Assembly (NCBI RefSeq): GCF_015355755.1
Contig: NZ_JACVEE010000010.1
Coordinates: 1 to 41,808, forward strand
Direction: 5' to 3'
Origin: Nocardia sp. XZ_19_385
Lineage (GTDB): Bacteria; Actinomycetota; Actinomycetes; Mycobacteriales; Mycobacteriaceae
Length of the DNA stretch: 41,808 bases
Part shown: positions 25,767 through 34,034 of the stretch, piece after piece
Layout of the letters: the number at the start of each line of letters is the position of its first letter
How positions within the stretch are numbered: position 1 is the first letter of the stretch
Notes under the pieces: generated by a model
What the model was told of the DNA's origin: nothing
The model's input: the letters and a program-made list of their open reading frames with translations, nothing else
Database searches by the model: none
Program-made: the position numbers and the translations under genes

Positions 25767-27017
25767 TTACCGATTCGTGTTCTGTTCGAGCGGTAGCGGA
25801 GCGGCGGCCTCAGGATCGGAGACGGCGTGGGTGTCGGGGGCGGGAAGCAGTGTGACGGTGATGGCGCCGAGCAGCGCGGGGGCCATGAAAGCGAAGAAGC
25901 CGGCGCGGGGCGAGGTGAAGAATGCGGTGGCGGCCGATAGGTAGGACGGCCCGGCGATGGCACCGAGGCGGCCGACGCCCAGGCCGAATCCGAGTGCGGT
26001 GGCGCGTAGCCGGGGCGGATAGTAGGCGCTGATGTAGGCGATGACCAGGTTCTGGCAGCCGAGGGATCCCAGGCCAGCCAGTGCGGAGATGGCCAAGAGC
26101 AGAGGGCGAGGCTGATTGGTGCTCAGCACCAGCAGGGCAATGGCGGCGAGTGAGAAGGTTACGGCGGTCACAATTTTCAGATGCCCGCGGTCGGCCAGGA
26201 TCGCCATGAGTACTCCGCCGCAGGCAGCTCCCGCGGTAAAGGCGATCATGAATTCCAGCGAGGAGTTGAGGCTGTACCCGTTGCGCATCATGACCGTCGG
26301 CAGCCATGCGGTGGTGCTGTATACCAATGACATGCTGGCGAAGGTCGCGATCCAGAACAACACTGTGGCGATACGGGTGCTGGGCGTGAACAATTCTGCG
26401 ACGTGCCGGTTCCGCTGGGTGTGACCGGAGTGGGGGGTGGTGGAGGGAACGATCCAGAGGATCAATGGCACCAAGACCACCGGAAATGCGCCGATGAGAA
26501 ACAGAGTCTGGAAGTGGACCTCGGACAGGAGAACTCGTCCCAGCAGTGCTGATGCGGTGCCGCCGATTCCGATGGATCCCATGGCGACGGCCAGATGCAG
26601 GGTTCGGCGGTTGCGTGGGGCGTGGTCGGAGACCAACGCCGCGACCAAGGGGGCAAGCGCACCGACTCCGATTCCGGTGCCGACCCGTGCGGCGCCGAGT
26701 TGGGTCAAGTCCTGTGCGGCTGCGGCGGCCAGCATCGACGCTGAGATCCAGCACACGGCAACGACCAGTGGGATTCTGCGGCTCCAGCGGTCAGCGGCCC
26801 ATCCGGCCAGGATCGAACCCACCGGCATACCCAGCGCTGTGAGGCTACCGAGTGTGCCCAATGTTGTCACCGATGCTCCCCAGGAGCGGTCGCGCAGCAG
26901 ACTGGGGCCGATGGTGCCCAACGTGAACAGGTCGTAGCCGTCGACGAACAGGACCAGACATGCGAGTAGGAGTACTCCGGTGCGGTGCCTGTTCGGGGTT
27001 GTCGTGATGGTGGCCAT
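25767..27017 (-). CDS. MFS transporter, aromatic acid/H+ symporter (AAHS) type
   Basis: A 416-residue, 12-helix major facilitator. The first helix carries DGYDLFTLG, the hallmark of the aromatic acid:H+ symporter group. The loop after helix 2 has GWAADRWSRRIP, and a central charged loop separates the two six-helix halves. AAAGGAG precedes the ATG. It is the last gene of the leftward arm of the aromatic locus, 61 bp behind a flavoprotein hydroxylase, so it probably imports an aromatic acid or exports an intermediate. It offers a second uptake route besides the ABC system. Confidence 0.9.
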   Translation of the reverse strand: MATITTTPNRHRTGVLLLACLVLFVDGYDLFTLGTIGPSLLRDRSWGASVTTLGTLGSLTALGMPVGSILAGWAADRWSRRIPLVVAVCWISASMLAAAAAQDLTQLGAARVGTGIGVGALAPLVAALVSDHAPRNRRTLHLAVAMGSIGIGGTASALLGRVLLSEVHFQTLFLIGAFPVVLVPLILWIVPSTTPHSGHTQRNRHVAELFTPSTRIATVLFWIATFASMSLVYSTTAWLPTVMMRNGYSLNSSLEFMIAFTAGAACGGVLMAILADRGHLKIVTAVTFSLAAIALLVLSTNQPRPLLLAISALAGLGSLGCQNLVIAYISAYYPPRLRATALGFGLGVGRLGAIAGPSYLSAATAFFTSPRAGFFAFMAPALLGAITVTLLPAPDTHAVSDPEAAAPLPLEQNTNR

Positions 27018-27078
27018 GGTCGTCTCCTTTGACGCGGGGGTCCGGCAGCACCGACGGGTACGGCTGGTCTAAGGCTCT

Positions 27079-28614
27079 CTAGTTGTGGTGTCCGATTGCG
27101 CGCCGCAGGGTCTCGCGTGGGCCGCCGGGTTCTCCGGCCGTCCAGGCGATGTGTTGATCAGGGCGCACCAGCGTGAGCGAGGTGGCGGGGTGGTCGAGCA
27201 AGGTCAGTGGCACGGCTTCGGTGCGTGCGGCGTCCTCGAATTCGGTGACGAGGGGATCGCCGAGGTCGCCGACGAGGGTGAATTCGGGGCCGAGGTGGTC
27301 ATAGAGTGAGTCGCCAGGGCCGAGCCAGCTGTGGGCAAGGCGGCCGCCTGCTTTATCGGACACCACCGGTGAACCCTGGTAGGTGTAGCCCAATACCAGG
27401 TCCAGGCTGTGGAATTCGCTGTGCTTGGTGTGCTGGACCGCGCGGGCGACCACCGGTCGGATCACGTCGAACTCCGCGCGTGTTCCGACCAAACGTTCGT
27501 CGCTGAGTTCAGGGGCGAGGGTGGCCATGTTGCGGGCCGCCGCGGCGATGGTTTGCGCCGCAATCGGTTTGCGTTCGGCTTCATAGCTGTCCAGCAGCCC
27601 GTCCGGGGCCCAGCCATTGACGACCGCAGCCAGTTTCCAGCCCAGGTTCACCGCGTCACCGATGCCGGTGTTGAATCCGTGGCCGCCCCACGGCGGATTC
27701 AGATGCGCGGCGTCACCGGCGAGGAAGACTCGCCCGGCCCGGTAGTGATCGGCCAGCAACAGTTTGGCTTTCCAGGGGTCGGTCGCGAGGATGTCGGCCT
27801 CGATATCGGCGCCTACCAACTGGCGCACGATGCCCAAGGGGTCGGCATTGCCCTGCTCCTCGGACACGCCCTGGGCGATGCACCACCACATGTCGTCGAG
27901 GTCGAGTCGGCCGATCAATCCTGGCCGACGTGGGTGCAGGACCCAGTAGTGCACGGCGGGGCCGTGGGGAACCCTGTCCGCGAGCGCTGGGGCACGGAAG
28001 ACGATGTTGAAGTTCGGTCGTTCGTCGGCGCTGCCTTCGTATCGCGCGCCGATGGCTTCACGCACCTTGCTCCAGGCGCCGTCGGCACCGACAATGAAGT
28101 CGGCGTGCAGCATTCTGGTTGTGCCGTCGCGATTTTCGATCCGCGCGGTGACTTGGTCGTTGTCCTGGCACAGGTCGGTCAGAGTCCATCCGGTGAGCAA
28201 TGACGCGTGTGGTGTGGATTCGATGGCATCCCGCAGGATCTCCTCGATGGCCGGTTGCGGTATCTGTTGGCCTGCTTCGGCTGCGAGGTCCTCGCCGGTG
28301 AGGTTCAGGCCGAAACAATTGTGGAATCGGGTGATTTCGCGTCCCAGCAGGCTGGTGGTGAAGACCGCTTCGGCTGACCAGGTGACAGGCAGCGCCGCTC
28401 TGGCCCGGATGATGTTCGATAGGCCCCATCGCCGGAACAGCTCCATTGTTCGCGCGGACGTCGTTTTCGCGCGGGGACGCAACGGAGAGACCGTTGCCCG
28501 GGGCTCGACCACCTGCACGGTGACACCGTGGTGTGCCAGCTCCATAGCGGTGGCCAGCCCTACTGGTCCGCCTCCGATGACGAGGACGGGGACGTGGTTG
28601 ATCGGGTTGCTCAT
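27079..28614 (-). CDS. Flavoprotein aromatic hydroxylase (left arm)
   Basis: A 511-residue class A FAD monooxygenase of the MhpA/PheA group, which hydroxylates phenols using NAD(P)H and oxygen. The three FAD motifs are present: GGGPVGLATAMELAHHG near the N-terminus, IVGADGAWSKVREAIG (the DG motif), and VFLAGDAAHLNPPWGGHGFN (the GD motif). CAGGAG precedes the ATG at 28614. It would supply the catechol-type substrate for the extradiol dioxygenase at 29473. A secreted-protein gene lies between them, so they may not share one transcript throughout. The right arm carries its own paralogue at 32406. Confidence 0.9.
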   Translation of the reverse strand: MSNPINHVPVLVIGGGPVGLATAMELAHHGVTVQVVEPRATVSPLRPRAKTTSARTMELFRRWGLSNIIRARAALPVTWSAEAVFTTSLLGREITRFHNCFGLNLTGEDLAAEAGQQIPQPAIEEILRDAIESTPHASLLTGWTLTDLCQDNDQVTARIENRDGTTRMLHADFIVGADGAWSKVREAIGARYEGSADERPNFNIVFRAPALADRVPHGPAVHYWVLHPRRPGLIGRLDLDDMWWCIAQGVSEEQGNADPLGIVRQLVGADIEADILATDPWKAKLLLADHYRAGRVFLAGDAAHLNPPWGGHGFNTGIGDAVNLGWKLAAVVNGWAPDGLLDSYEAERKPIAAQTIAAAARNMATLAPELSDERLVGTRAEFDVIRPVVARAVQHTKHSEFHSLDLVLGYTYQGSPVVSDKAGGRLAHSWLGPGDSLYDHLGPEFTLVGDLGDPLVTEFEDAARTEAVPLTLLDHPATSLTLVRPDQHIAWTAGEPGGPRETLRRAIGHHN

Positions 28615-28632
28615 CGGACGCTCCTGGGCGGG

Positions 28633-28673
28633 GGCTTCCCGAGCGGTTGGAGGACCACGCCGCCCGGGAAGCC
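28633..28673. terminator. Hairpin between the secreted-protein and hydroxylase genes
   Basis: GGCTTCCCG and CGGGAAGCC pair perfectly around a 23-base loop, starting 5 bp beyond the stop of the gene at 28678. It could end or attenuate that leftward transcript before the hydroxylase. No T-run follows, so confidence is moderate. Confidence 0.45.
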
Positions 28674-28677
28674 TGTT

Positions 28678-29376
28678 TCACTTGGGCTGTTGATTCGGCA
28701 TCGGGGAGTTGATGGTCGTGAAGTACTGGACGGCGGCCATGAGGGCCACCGGCGCAGTGACCAACAGCTGGCCCACTACAGTGCCCAGGAAGCCGACGGC
28801 GGCGATGCCGCCGAGGCAGCCGATCGCCGCAGCCGGAATGAATGCCCCGAACAGGCCGATGATCGCGGCTGAGGCGATCGTGGCGCCGGCGATGCCACCG
28901 AGCACACAACCCACCGCGGCTCCGCCCAGGCCACCGACCAGGGTGCCGATCGTGGCCCCCATGGAAATGGTCTGGGTCATGCGTGCCCACGCCGCTTGTT
29001 CACGGTCGTAGGGAGTCTTCCAAGGCGCCTGGTCCTCATAGGGCAAGGCAACCGGGCTATAGGTGGCATGTGCGATATCGAACTGTGGACTCAGCGTTGC
29101 GGTGCGGCCGGCAACTTCCGCGGCGATCGGGAAAACGAAATCGTCGACGCGGAAGGACAATTCGGTGCCGCCGAGCATTGCACCGCGCGGTGACTTGACT
29201 TTCAGAGCGCCGTCCTCGACAACGAGTGATCCGGCGTCGGTGGAGATGATGGCTGTTTTCTCCGTCGCGGTGGCCGTGTAGTGGATGTCCTGTTCGGCGG
29301 GGGCTGCCGAAACGGTGCCCGCCGTGATACCCAACGCTGTGACCAGCAGCGCCGATGCTGTGATGACTTTCCTCAT
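28678..29376 (-). CDS. Exported protein with glycine-rich membrane segment (232 aa)
   Basis: A signal peptide is clear (MRKVITASALLVTALGITAG, cleavage near VSA/APA). A beta-strand-rich domain of about 75 residues follows (DIHYTATATEKTAIISTDAG onward). The last 90 residues are hydrophobic and rich in Gly and Ala (ATIGTLVGGLGGAAVGCVLG), like a glycine-zipper membrane domain. This architecture is common among nocardial and rhodococcal exported proteins of unknown function (possibly the DUF8020 group, named from memory). It seems out of place within the catabolic arm. It may be an inserted gene or may help substrate entry through the cell envelope. Confidence 0.7.
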   Translation of the reverse strand: MRKVITASALLVTALGITAGTVSAAPAEQDIHYTATATEKTAIISTDAGSLVVEDGALKVKSPRGAMLGGTELSFRVDDFVFPIAAEVAGRTATLSPQFDIAHATYSPVALPYEDQAPWKTPYDREQAAWARMTQTISMGATIGTLVGGLGGAAVGCVLGGIAGATIASAAIIGLFGAFIPAAAIGCLGGIAAVGFLGTVVGQLLVTAPVALMAAVQYFTTINSPMPNQQPK

Positions 29377-29472
29377 GTGTTTTCTTTCTCTAACTGTGGC
29401 TGCGCAGCGGGACCCGCTGCTGTGCCGGAAACCGTTCAGCCGCTGCCGAATCGCTCGACGTGGCTGGGCTGT

Positions 29473-30399
29473 TCAGCCCTTGGTGGAATGCGCGCCGGTC
29501 ATCAGCGCGGCCAGGTCGTCTGGTTCGAGGAACGATGCCGGTGGTGGCGGTCCCCACGCGTAGAGGCCTTGCAGTCCCTCGAGTACCTGGGGCGACCACA
29601 GCTCGTCCTCGGGGATGGTGTCCATGTCGGAGTAGTACTCGGAGAAGTTGCCGGCCGGATCCTTGAGGTACCAGAAGAAGTTGGCGCCGGCGAAATGGCG
29701 GCCAAGTCCCCAGGTGTGGCGTTCGGGGTGGCCTTCGAGCATGGAGTGGGCTGCGCGCCCGACTTCGTCGATGTCGTCGACCTGCCAGCTGGTGTGGTGC
29801 ATGAAGTTGACCGGGGCCGCCATGACCAGCACGTTGTGGTGTTCGACCGAACAGCGCAGGAAGGCAGCCTTGTCACCCATATAGTCGCTGATCTTGAAAC
29901 CGAGGCCTTCGGTGAAGAACTGACGAGTGGTGTGCAGGTCGGTACTGCCGATGACGACATGACCGAGTTTTCGCGGGCGTACCGGCTCGGTGCGGGCGAT
30001 GAACGGCGCGCGTCCCCACCGGTCGATGCGGTCGGGCCCGTTGTAGGGCGTCGCGAGGACGGGTGGGTCGATGGCGATTCGCGGTCGAACGGTGACGGCG
30101 ACCAGCGTGCCGGTGACCGGCTCGATCGCGCGCACCGAGTCGGCGGTGAATTGATGCTCGAGGTCGTGTGCGGCCAGTCGTGCCGCAGTGGCGGCTATAT
30201 CATCGAGGTCGTCTGCGCCGATGGACAATTCGAGCAATCGCCGGGTCGGGGCGTGTGCGATGCGTAGTTGTTCGCCCCCGTCGCGGGTCGCGAAGATACC
30301 CTTACCGCGATGCTCGAGACCGAATTCGGTGTAGTAGGCAATGGTTTCGGTGACATTCGGGACGCCCACCGAGACCGAAGCGAGTCCATGTAGTCCCAT
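29473..30399 (-). CDS. Type I extradiol (VOC-family) ring-cleavage dioxygenase (left arm)
   Basis: A 308-residue two-module vicinal oxygen chelate protein. It resembles 2,3-dihydroxybiphenyl and catechol 2,3-dioxygenases, which open catechols next to the hydroxyls using Fe(II). The C-terminal module carries the metal triad: His147 (LGHVVIGSTD), His202 (MHHTSWQVDD) and Glu254 (NFSEYYSD). AGGAAG precedes the ATG at 30399. It is 7 bp downstream of the FAH-family gene, so the two are co-translated. The long tail after the glutamate (PEDELWSPQVLEGLQGLYAW) is typical of enzymes acting on larger substituted rings. The natural substrate is not known. Confidence 0.9.
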   Translation of the reverse strand: MGLHGLASVSVGVPNVTETIAYYTEFGLEHRGKGIFATRDGGEQLRIAHAPTRRLLELSIGADDLDDIAATAARLAAHDLEHQFTADSVRAIEPVTGTLVAVTVRPRIAIDPPVLATPYNGPDRIDRWGRAPFIARTEPVRPRKLGHVVIGSTDLHTTRQFFTEGLGFKISDYMGDKAAFLRCSVEHHNVLVMAAPVNFMHHTSWQVDDIDEVGRAAHSMLEGHPERHTWGLGRHFAGANFFWYLKDPAGNFSEYYSDMDTIPEDELWSPQVLEGLQGLYAWGPPPPASFLEPDDLAALMTGAHSTKG

Positions 30400-30406
30400 G
30401 ACTCAT

Positions 30407-31288
30407 CTACTTCCTGTCCGTTGCGGCCCGGAAGTGCTGGTGCAACTGACCGATGCCTTCGACCCAGCTGTCCAGACGCTGATCGGGTTGGACAAAACGT
30501 TGTGGGTCCCGTCCGACGCCGACCCCGGCGGGCGTGCCGGTGAAGATGACATCGCCGGGGTAGAGGGTCACCGTGCGTGACAGTGCGGCGATCAAGGCCG
30601 GCACGCTGAAGATGAGCTCGCCGGTGCGGCCCTTCTGTAGTTCTTCGCCGTCGAGAGCGCACCCCAACTCGAGGTCGTCGGGGTTGTCGAACTCGTCCGG
30701 TGTCACCAGCCACGGGCCCTGCGGGGAGAATCCTGGAAAAGATTTACCGAGACCGAATTGCGGTGCGGGGCCGCGCAGCTGAGAGACGCGCTCGGAAATG
30801 TCCTGTCCCGCAGTCAACCCTGCGACATGGTCCCAGGCATTCGAAACGTCGATCTCGAAGCCGGCTTTTCCGATGATGACCACGAGTTCGATTTCCCAGT
30901 CGACGTTGCCGCCGTCGGGCAGCGCCACCTCGGTGTCCGGACCCGTGAAACTCGAGACGTACTTCGTGAATATCGGCGGCAGATCGGTGGGTGCGTCGAA
31001 ACCGGATTCGCTGGCGTGGGCTCGGTAGTTCAACCCGACGGCGAAAACCTGGCGCGGCATGGGGGAGGGCGCACCGAGTACTGCCCTGTCGAGTGTGGCG
31101 GTTCGGGCATTTTCGGTGTGCGGTCGGTGCTCGGACGCCCAAGCGGTGAATGCGGCCCAATCTTGGTACAGGGAGGGCAATTCGGGGCCGAAGCGCCCAG
31201 CGGAAGCGGTCGCGATATCGAGAAGGCGTTCGGCGCCCGAGGGGCCGAGGATCAAAGTCGCCCGGCTGTTGGAATTTGCGATCCGCAT
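30407..31288 (-). CDS. Fumarylacetoacetate hydrolase-family enzyme (left arm)
   Basis: A 293-residue FAH-superfamily protein. These hydrolyse C-C bonds, hydrate or decarboxylate the products of ring cleavage. The core begins PRQVFAVGLNYRAHASESGF. The metal site is Glu132 and Glu134 in WEIELVVIIG plus Asp163 in AGQDISERV. The C-terminal GDVIFTGTPAGVGVGR is diagnostic. The ATG at 31288 follows GGAGGTAGG; a longer frame to 31357 runs into the operator region. It heads the leftward arm and has two IclR-type sites 55-95 bp upstream. Hydrolysis of the meta-cleavage product is the likely role. Confidence 0.9.
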   Translation of the reverse strand: MRIANSNSRATLILGPSGAERLLDIATASAGRFGPELPSLYQDWAAFTAWASEHRPHTENARTATLDRAVLGAPSPMPRQVFAVGLNYRAHASESGFDAPTDLPPIFTKYVSSFTGPDTEVALPDGGNVDWEIELVVIIGKAGFEIDVSNAWDHVAGLTAGQDISERVSQLRGPAPQFGLGKSFPGFSPQGPWLVTPDEFDNPDDLELGCALDGEELQKGRTGELIFSVPALIAALSRTVTLYPGDVIFTGTPAGVGVGRDPQRFVQPDQRLDSWVEGIGQLHQHFRAATDRK

Positions 31289-31343
31289 CTGAAACCTACC
31301 TCCGTGATAACTGAGCTCTGGATCACAGCGATAGTAGAAATGT

Positions 31344-31381
31344 GTCCTGGATCGCAACAGTGCTGTCCTGGAAACCAGGAC
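31344..31381. promoter_or_regulatory. IclR operator pair upstream of the left arm
   Basis: GTCCTGGAAACCAGGAC (31365-31381) is a perfect palindrome of form GTCCTG-N5-CAGGAC. Exactly 21 bp before it, 31344-31360 repeats the left half (GTCCTG) with a degenerate right half. The same site type is found at 32316 and 32337 on the other side of the IclR gene. The pair lies between the IclR stop and the start of the FAH gene, where it would control the leftward catabolic arm. Confidence 0.75.
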
Positions 31382-31500
31382 TTGACTCGGTTAATCAGCT
31401 CATTCAGATCGAGCCGAACAACCGAAGATGCGAAGGTGGGTCCCTGACGTGTAGGCGCCGATGGCCTCGCCGACCACGGCCAGGGCCGCGCGGAATGCCT

Positions 31501-32289
31501 TCAGGCGTCACGCATCTCGAGGTGCCGCGACACGGTGGCGGCTGCGGCTTTCACCTGCCCCTCGATGTTCTTCAGTTCCGAACGGGGAACCCGGGATGCG
31601 AGGGCGGCGATGCTGATCGCGGCGCACACCGCTCCGGAGGCGTCGCGAATCGGCGCGGCGACACCGAGGATGTGATCATCCAATTCTCCCTGGGACAAGG
31701 CGGCGCCGCGTTTCCTGATGTGCGCCAGCCGGATACGCAGCGCTTCGGGGTCGGTCAACGTTTTCGCGGTGAAGCGTTCGAGCGGTCCCTGTTCGAGAAT
31801 GGCGGTGACCTCGCCCGGATCGGCCCACGCGAGCAAGACCTCCGCAGCCGCGCCGGCGTTGATCGGCAGGACGTGCCCGCGTTCGTAGGACAGCCGCACG
31901 GTGTGCTGTGCCTCGACCAGATCCAGGCAAACCACCGAGCGACCCGACCGCCGGGTCAGCAGGACCGTCTCGTTCACCTGTGCTGCGAGTGCTCGCATGG
32001 CGGGTAGCGCGACTTCGGACAGGCCGAGACCGGCACGTGCGAGGCGTGCAAGTTGAAAGATCCGGGGCCCGAGCCGGAATCCGCCCGCCGCTTCCTCGAT
32101 GAATCCCGAGCCGGTGAGGCTCTGCAGGTAGCGATAGGTGGTCGAGCGCGCGACGCCCAGACGCGCCGATATCTCGAGCCCCGACCAGACTGGTTTGTCG
32201 GCGCTGAACAGCAGCAGGATGTCCAGGGCGCGGTCCGCGGTGGAGTTGCGTTCACGGTAGGTGCGGGGCGGGTCTTCCTTGGTTGCCAT
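31501..32289 (-). CDS. IclR-family transcriptional regulator
   Basis: A 262-residue IclR protein. The N-terminal winged helix (about residues 16-75) includes ADRALDILLLFSADKPVWSG and ISARLGVARSTTYRYLQSLT. The C-terminal effector domain (about 90-255) has LPAMRALAAQVNETVLLTRR and GVAAPIRDASGAVCAAISIA. IclR proteins commonly control aromatic catabolism. ATG at 32289 is preferred; a GTG at 32307 is in frame and neither has a strong ribosome site. The gene sits at the centre of the locus, with operator pairs on both sides, and is divergent from the right-arm hydroxylase. It probably regulates both arms and itself. Confidence 0.92.
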   Translation of the reverse strand: MATKEDPPRTYRERNSTADRALDILLLFSADKPVWSGLEISARLGVARSTTYRYLQSLTGSGFIEEAAGGFRLGPRIFQLARLARAGLGLSEVALPAMRALAAQVNETVLLTRRSGRSVVCLDLVEAQHTVRLSYERGHVLPINAGAAAEVLLAWADPGEVTAILEQGPLERFTAKTLTDPEALRIRLAHIRKRGAALSQGELDDHILGVAAPIRDASGAVCAAISIAALASRVPRSELKNIEGQVKAAAATVSRHLEMRDA

Positions 32290-32315
32290 GCGGCTCACGA
32301 TATCCACCAGTGAGT

Positions 32316-32353
32316 GTCCTGTAAATCAGGACGCATCTTTCGAAATGCAGGAC
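32316..32353. promoter_or_regulatory. IclR operator pair upstream of the right arm
   Basis: GTCCTGTAAATCAGGAC (32316-32332) has perfect 6-bp arms around a 5-bp centre. Exactly 21 bp later, 32337-32353 keeps the right half (CAGGAC) with a degenerate left half. This mirrors the pair at 31344-31381, where the intact and weak sites come in the opposite order. It lies in the 116-bp divergent region between the IclR gene and the right-arm hydroxylase and would control both. Confidence 0.75.
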
Positions 32354-32405
32354 CGCCGATTTACCGTGTGCCTACCGCGGTCGAAGACAGGAAGCAGGTG
32401 GGCAA

Positions 32406-34034
32406 ATGGCGGCGAAGGTGCCGACAAGCACAGCCGATGTCGTGGTGTGCGGTGCTGGGCCGGTCGGTCTGACGGCGGCCGCGTTGCTCGCGGCGCGAGG
32501 TGTCGATGTCGTTGTGCTGGAACAGAATGCTGGCACCAGTGACGAACCCAAAGCAATCAGCATCGACGATGAATCGCTGCGCGTCTACCAGGCCGCGGGC
32601 ATTGTCGACCGGGTTATGCCGGTGGTGGTGCCGGGCACCGGAACACGCTATTACAGCCGGCACGGCAAGGAGTTGTTCCATGCCCGGGGGCCGCGTCCGT
32701 TCCGGCTGGGCTATCCGTTCAAAAACCCCTTCGCGCAACCGGATCTCGAACGCGCGCTGGCGGACGCACTGGCTGACACCGGCAATGTCGAGATGCGCTA
32801 CGGCACCCGTGTCGTCGGATTCGACCAGCATCCCGACCAGGTGAGCGTCCACGCGGTGACCGCCACCGGTCGATCGGTGGTGCACGCCCGGTACGTGCTG
32901 GGCTGCGACGGCGGCCGTTCGGCGACCCGGCTGCTGCAGCACATCGACATGACCGGCCGCAGCTACCCGGATGTCTGGCTGGTGGTCGACACCCTCGAGG
33001 ATCCGCACACGCAACGATTCGCGATGCATCACGGCGACCCCGTCCGCCCGCATGTGATCGTGCCGGGTCTGAACGGTCGTTGTCGTTACGAATTCCGGCT
33101 CTTCGACGGCGAGGGCACTCCCGAGGAGAAACCCGATTTCGCCTTGATCGAGCGACTGGTGGCGCCCTACCGGCCGATCAGCCCGCACCAGGTCGAACGC
33201 GCGATCAACTACCGGTTCAACGCCGTTGTCGCCGACCAATGGATGATCGGACGATCGTTTCTGCTCGGCGATGCCGCGCACATGATGCCGCCGTTCGCCG
33301 GCCAGGGACTGAACTCGGGCCTGCGTGATGCCGCCAACCTGGCCTGGAAAATCACCGATGTGCTCGCCGGACGGCTGGACCCGTCGATCCTGGCCACCTA
33401 CCAGCAGGAACGATATCCCCACGCGCTGGCCACCGTCCGGCTCTCGGAACGGCTGGGACGCGTGGTGATGACGACCTCACCGCGGTTCGCTCGCCGCCGC
33501 GATCAGCACATCGAACGCACCCTGGCCACCGTGCGAGGCCGCGCGTTCCTCGAGGAGATGCGCTACCGTCCGCCCACCCGATACGAGACCGGCCTGCTTG
33601 CCGCCGGCGACCGACCCGAACTGGTCGGGATCCCGATCGGACAACCGCTGGTCTTCGACGCGGTTACCCACCGTCTGTGCCGGTTCGACGATGTTTTGGG
33701 CAACGGCTGGGCGCTGCTGGGAATCGACGTCGACCAGACCGATTGGACAGAGGTCGCCTCGATCCTGGAACAACTCGACGCTGCCCCGATCCAGGTATCG
33801 ACTACCGAGCACATGCCGCGCGCCGATCACCGGGTCGTCATCGACGTCGACGGCGCGCTCGTGCGCGAATTCGTCCACTACACAGGGCGTTTCGCCCTGA
33901 TCCGTCCCGATCGTGTGGTGGCCGCCGCCTGGTCACCCGCCGATTCCGCCGACCTCGTCGAGCAGGTCCGGTCCTGGACTCCTGCCGGAACCGCGTCGAT
34001 CACCTCGCCAGAAAGGGCCCTGACCCATGGATAA
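32406..34034 (+). CDS. MhpA-like flavoprotein aromatic hydroxylase (right arm)
   Basis: A 542-residue class A FAD monooxygenase closest in form to 3-(3-hydroxyphenyl)propionate hydroxylase. FAD motifs: VVVCGAGPVGLTAAALLAAR at the N-terminus, YVLGCDGGRSATRLL (DG motif) and RSFLLGDAAHMMPPFAGQGL (GD motif). A C-terminal thioredoxin-like module of about 130 residues follows, as in MhpA. AGGTGGG precedes the ATG. It is the first gene of the right arm and overlaps the dioxygenase gene by 8 bp, so hydroxylation and ring cleavage are coupled. Its target ring probably differs from that of the left-arm paralogue. Confidence 0.92.
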   Translation: MAAKVPTSTADVVVCGAGPVGLTAAALLAARGVDVVVLEQNAGTSDEPKAISIDDESLRVYQAAGIVDRVMPVVVPGTGTRYYSRHGKELFHARGPRPFRLGYPFKNPFAQPDLERALADALADTGNVEMRYGTRVVGFDQHPDQVSVHAVTATGRSVVHARYVLGCDGGRSATRLLQHIDMTGRSYPDVWLVVDTLEDPHTQRFAMHHGDPVRPHVIVPGLNGRCRYEFRLFDGEGTPEEKPDFALIERLVAPYRPISPHQVERAINYRFNAVVADQWMIGRSFLLGDAAHMMPPFAGQGLNSGLRDAANLAWKITDVLAGRLDPSILATYQQERYPHALATVRLSERLGRVVMTTSPRFARRRDQHIERTLATVRGRAFLEEMRYRPPTRYETGLLAAGDRPELVGIPIGQPLVFDAVTHRLCRFDDVLGNGWALLGIDVDQTDWTEVASILEQLDAAPIQVSTTEHMPRADHRVVIDVDGALVREFVHYTGRFALIRPDRVVAAAWSPADSADLVEQVRSWTPAGTASITSPERALTHG

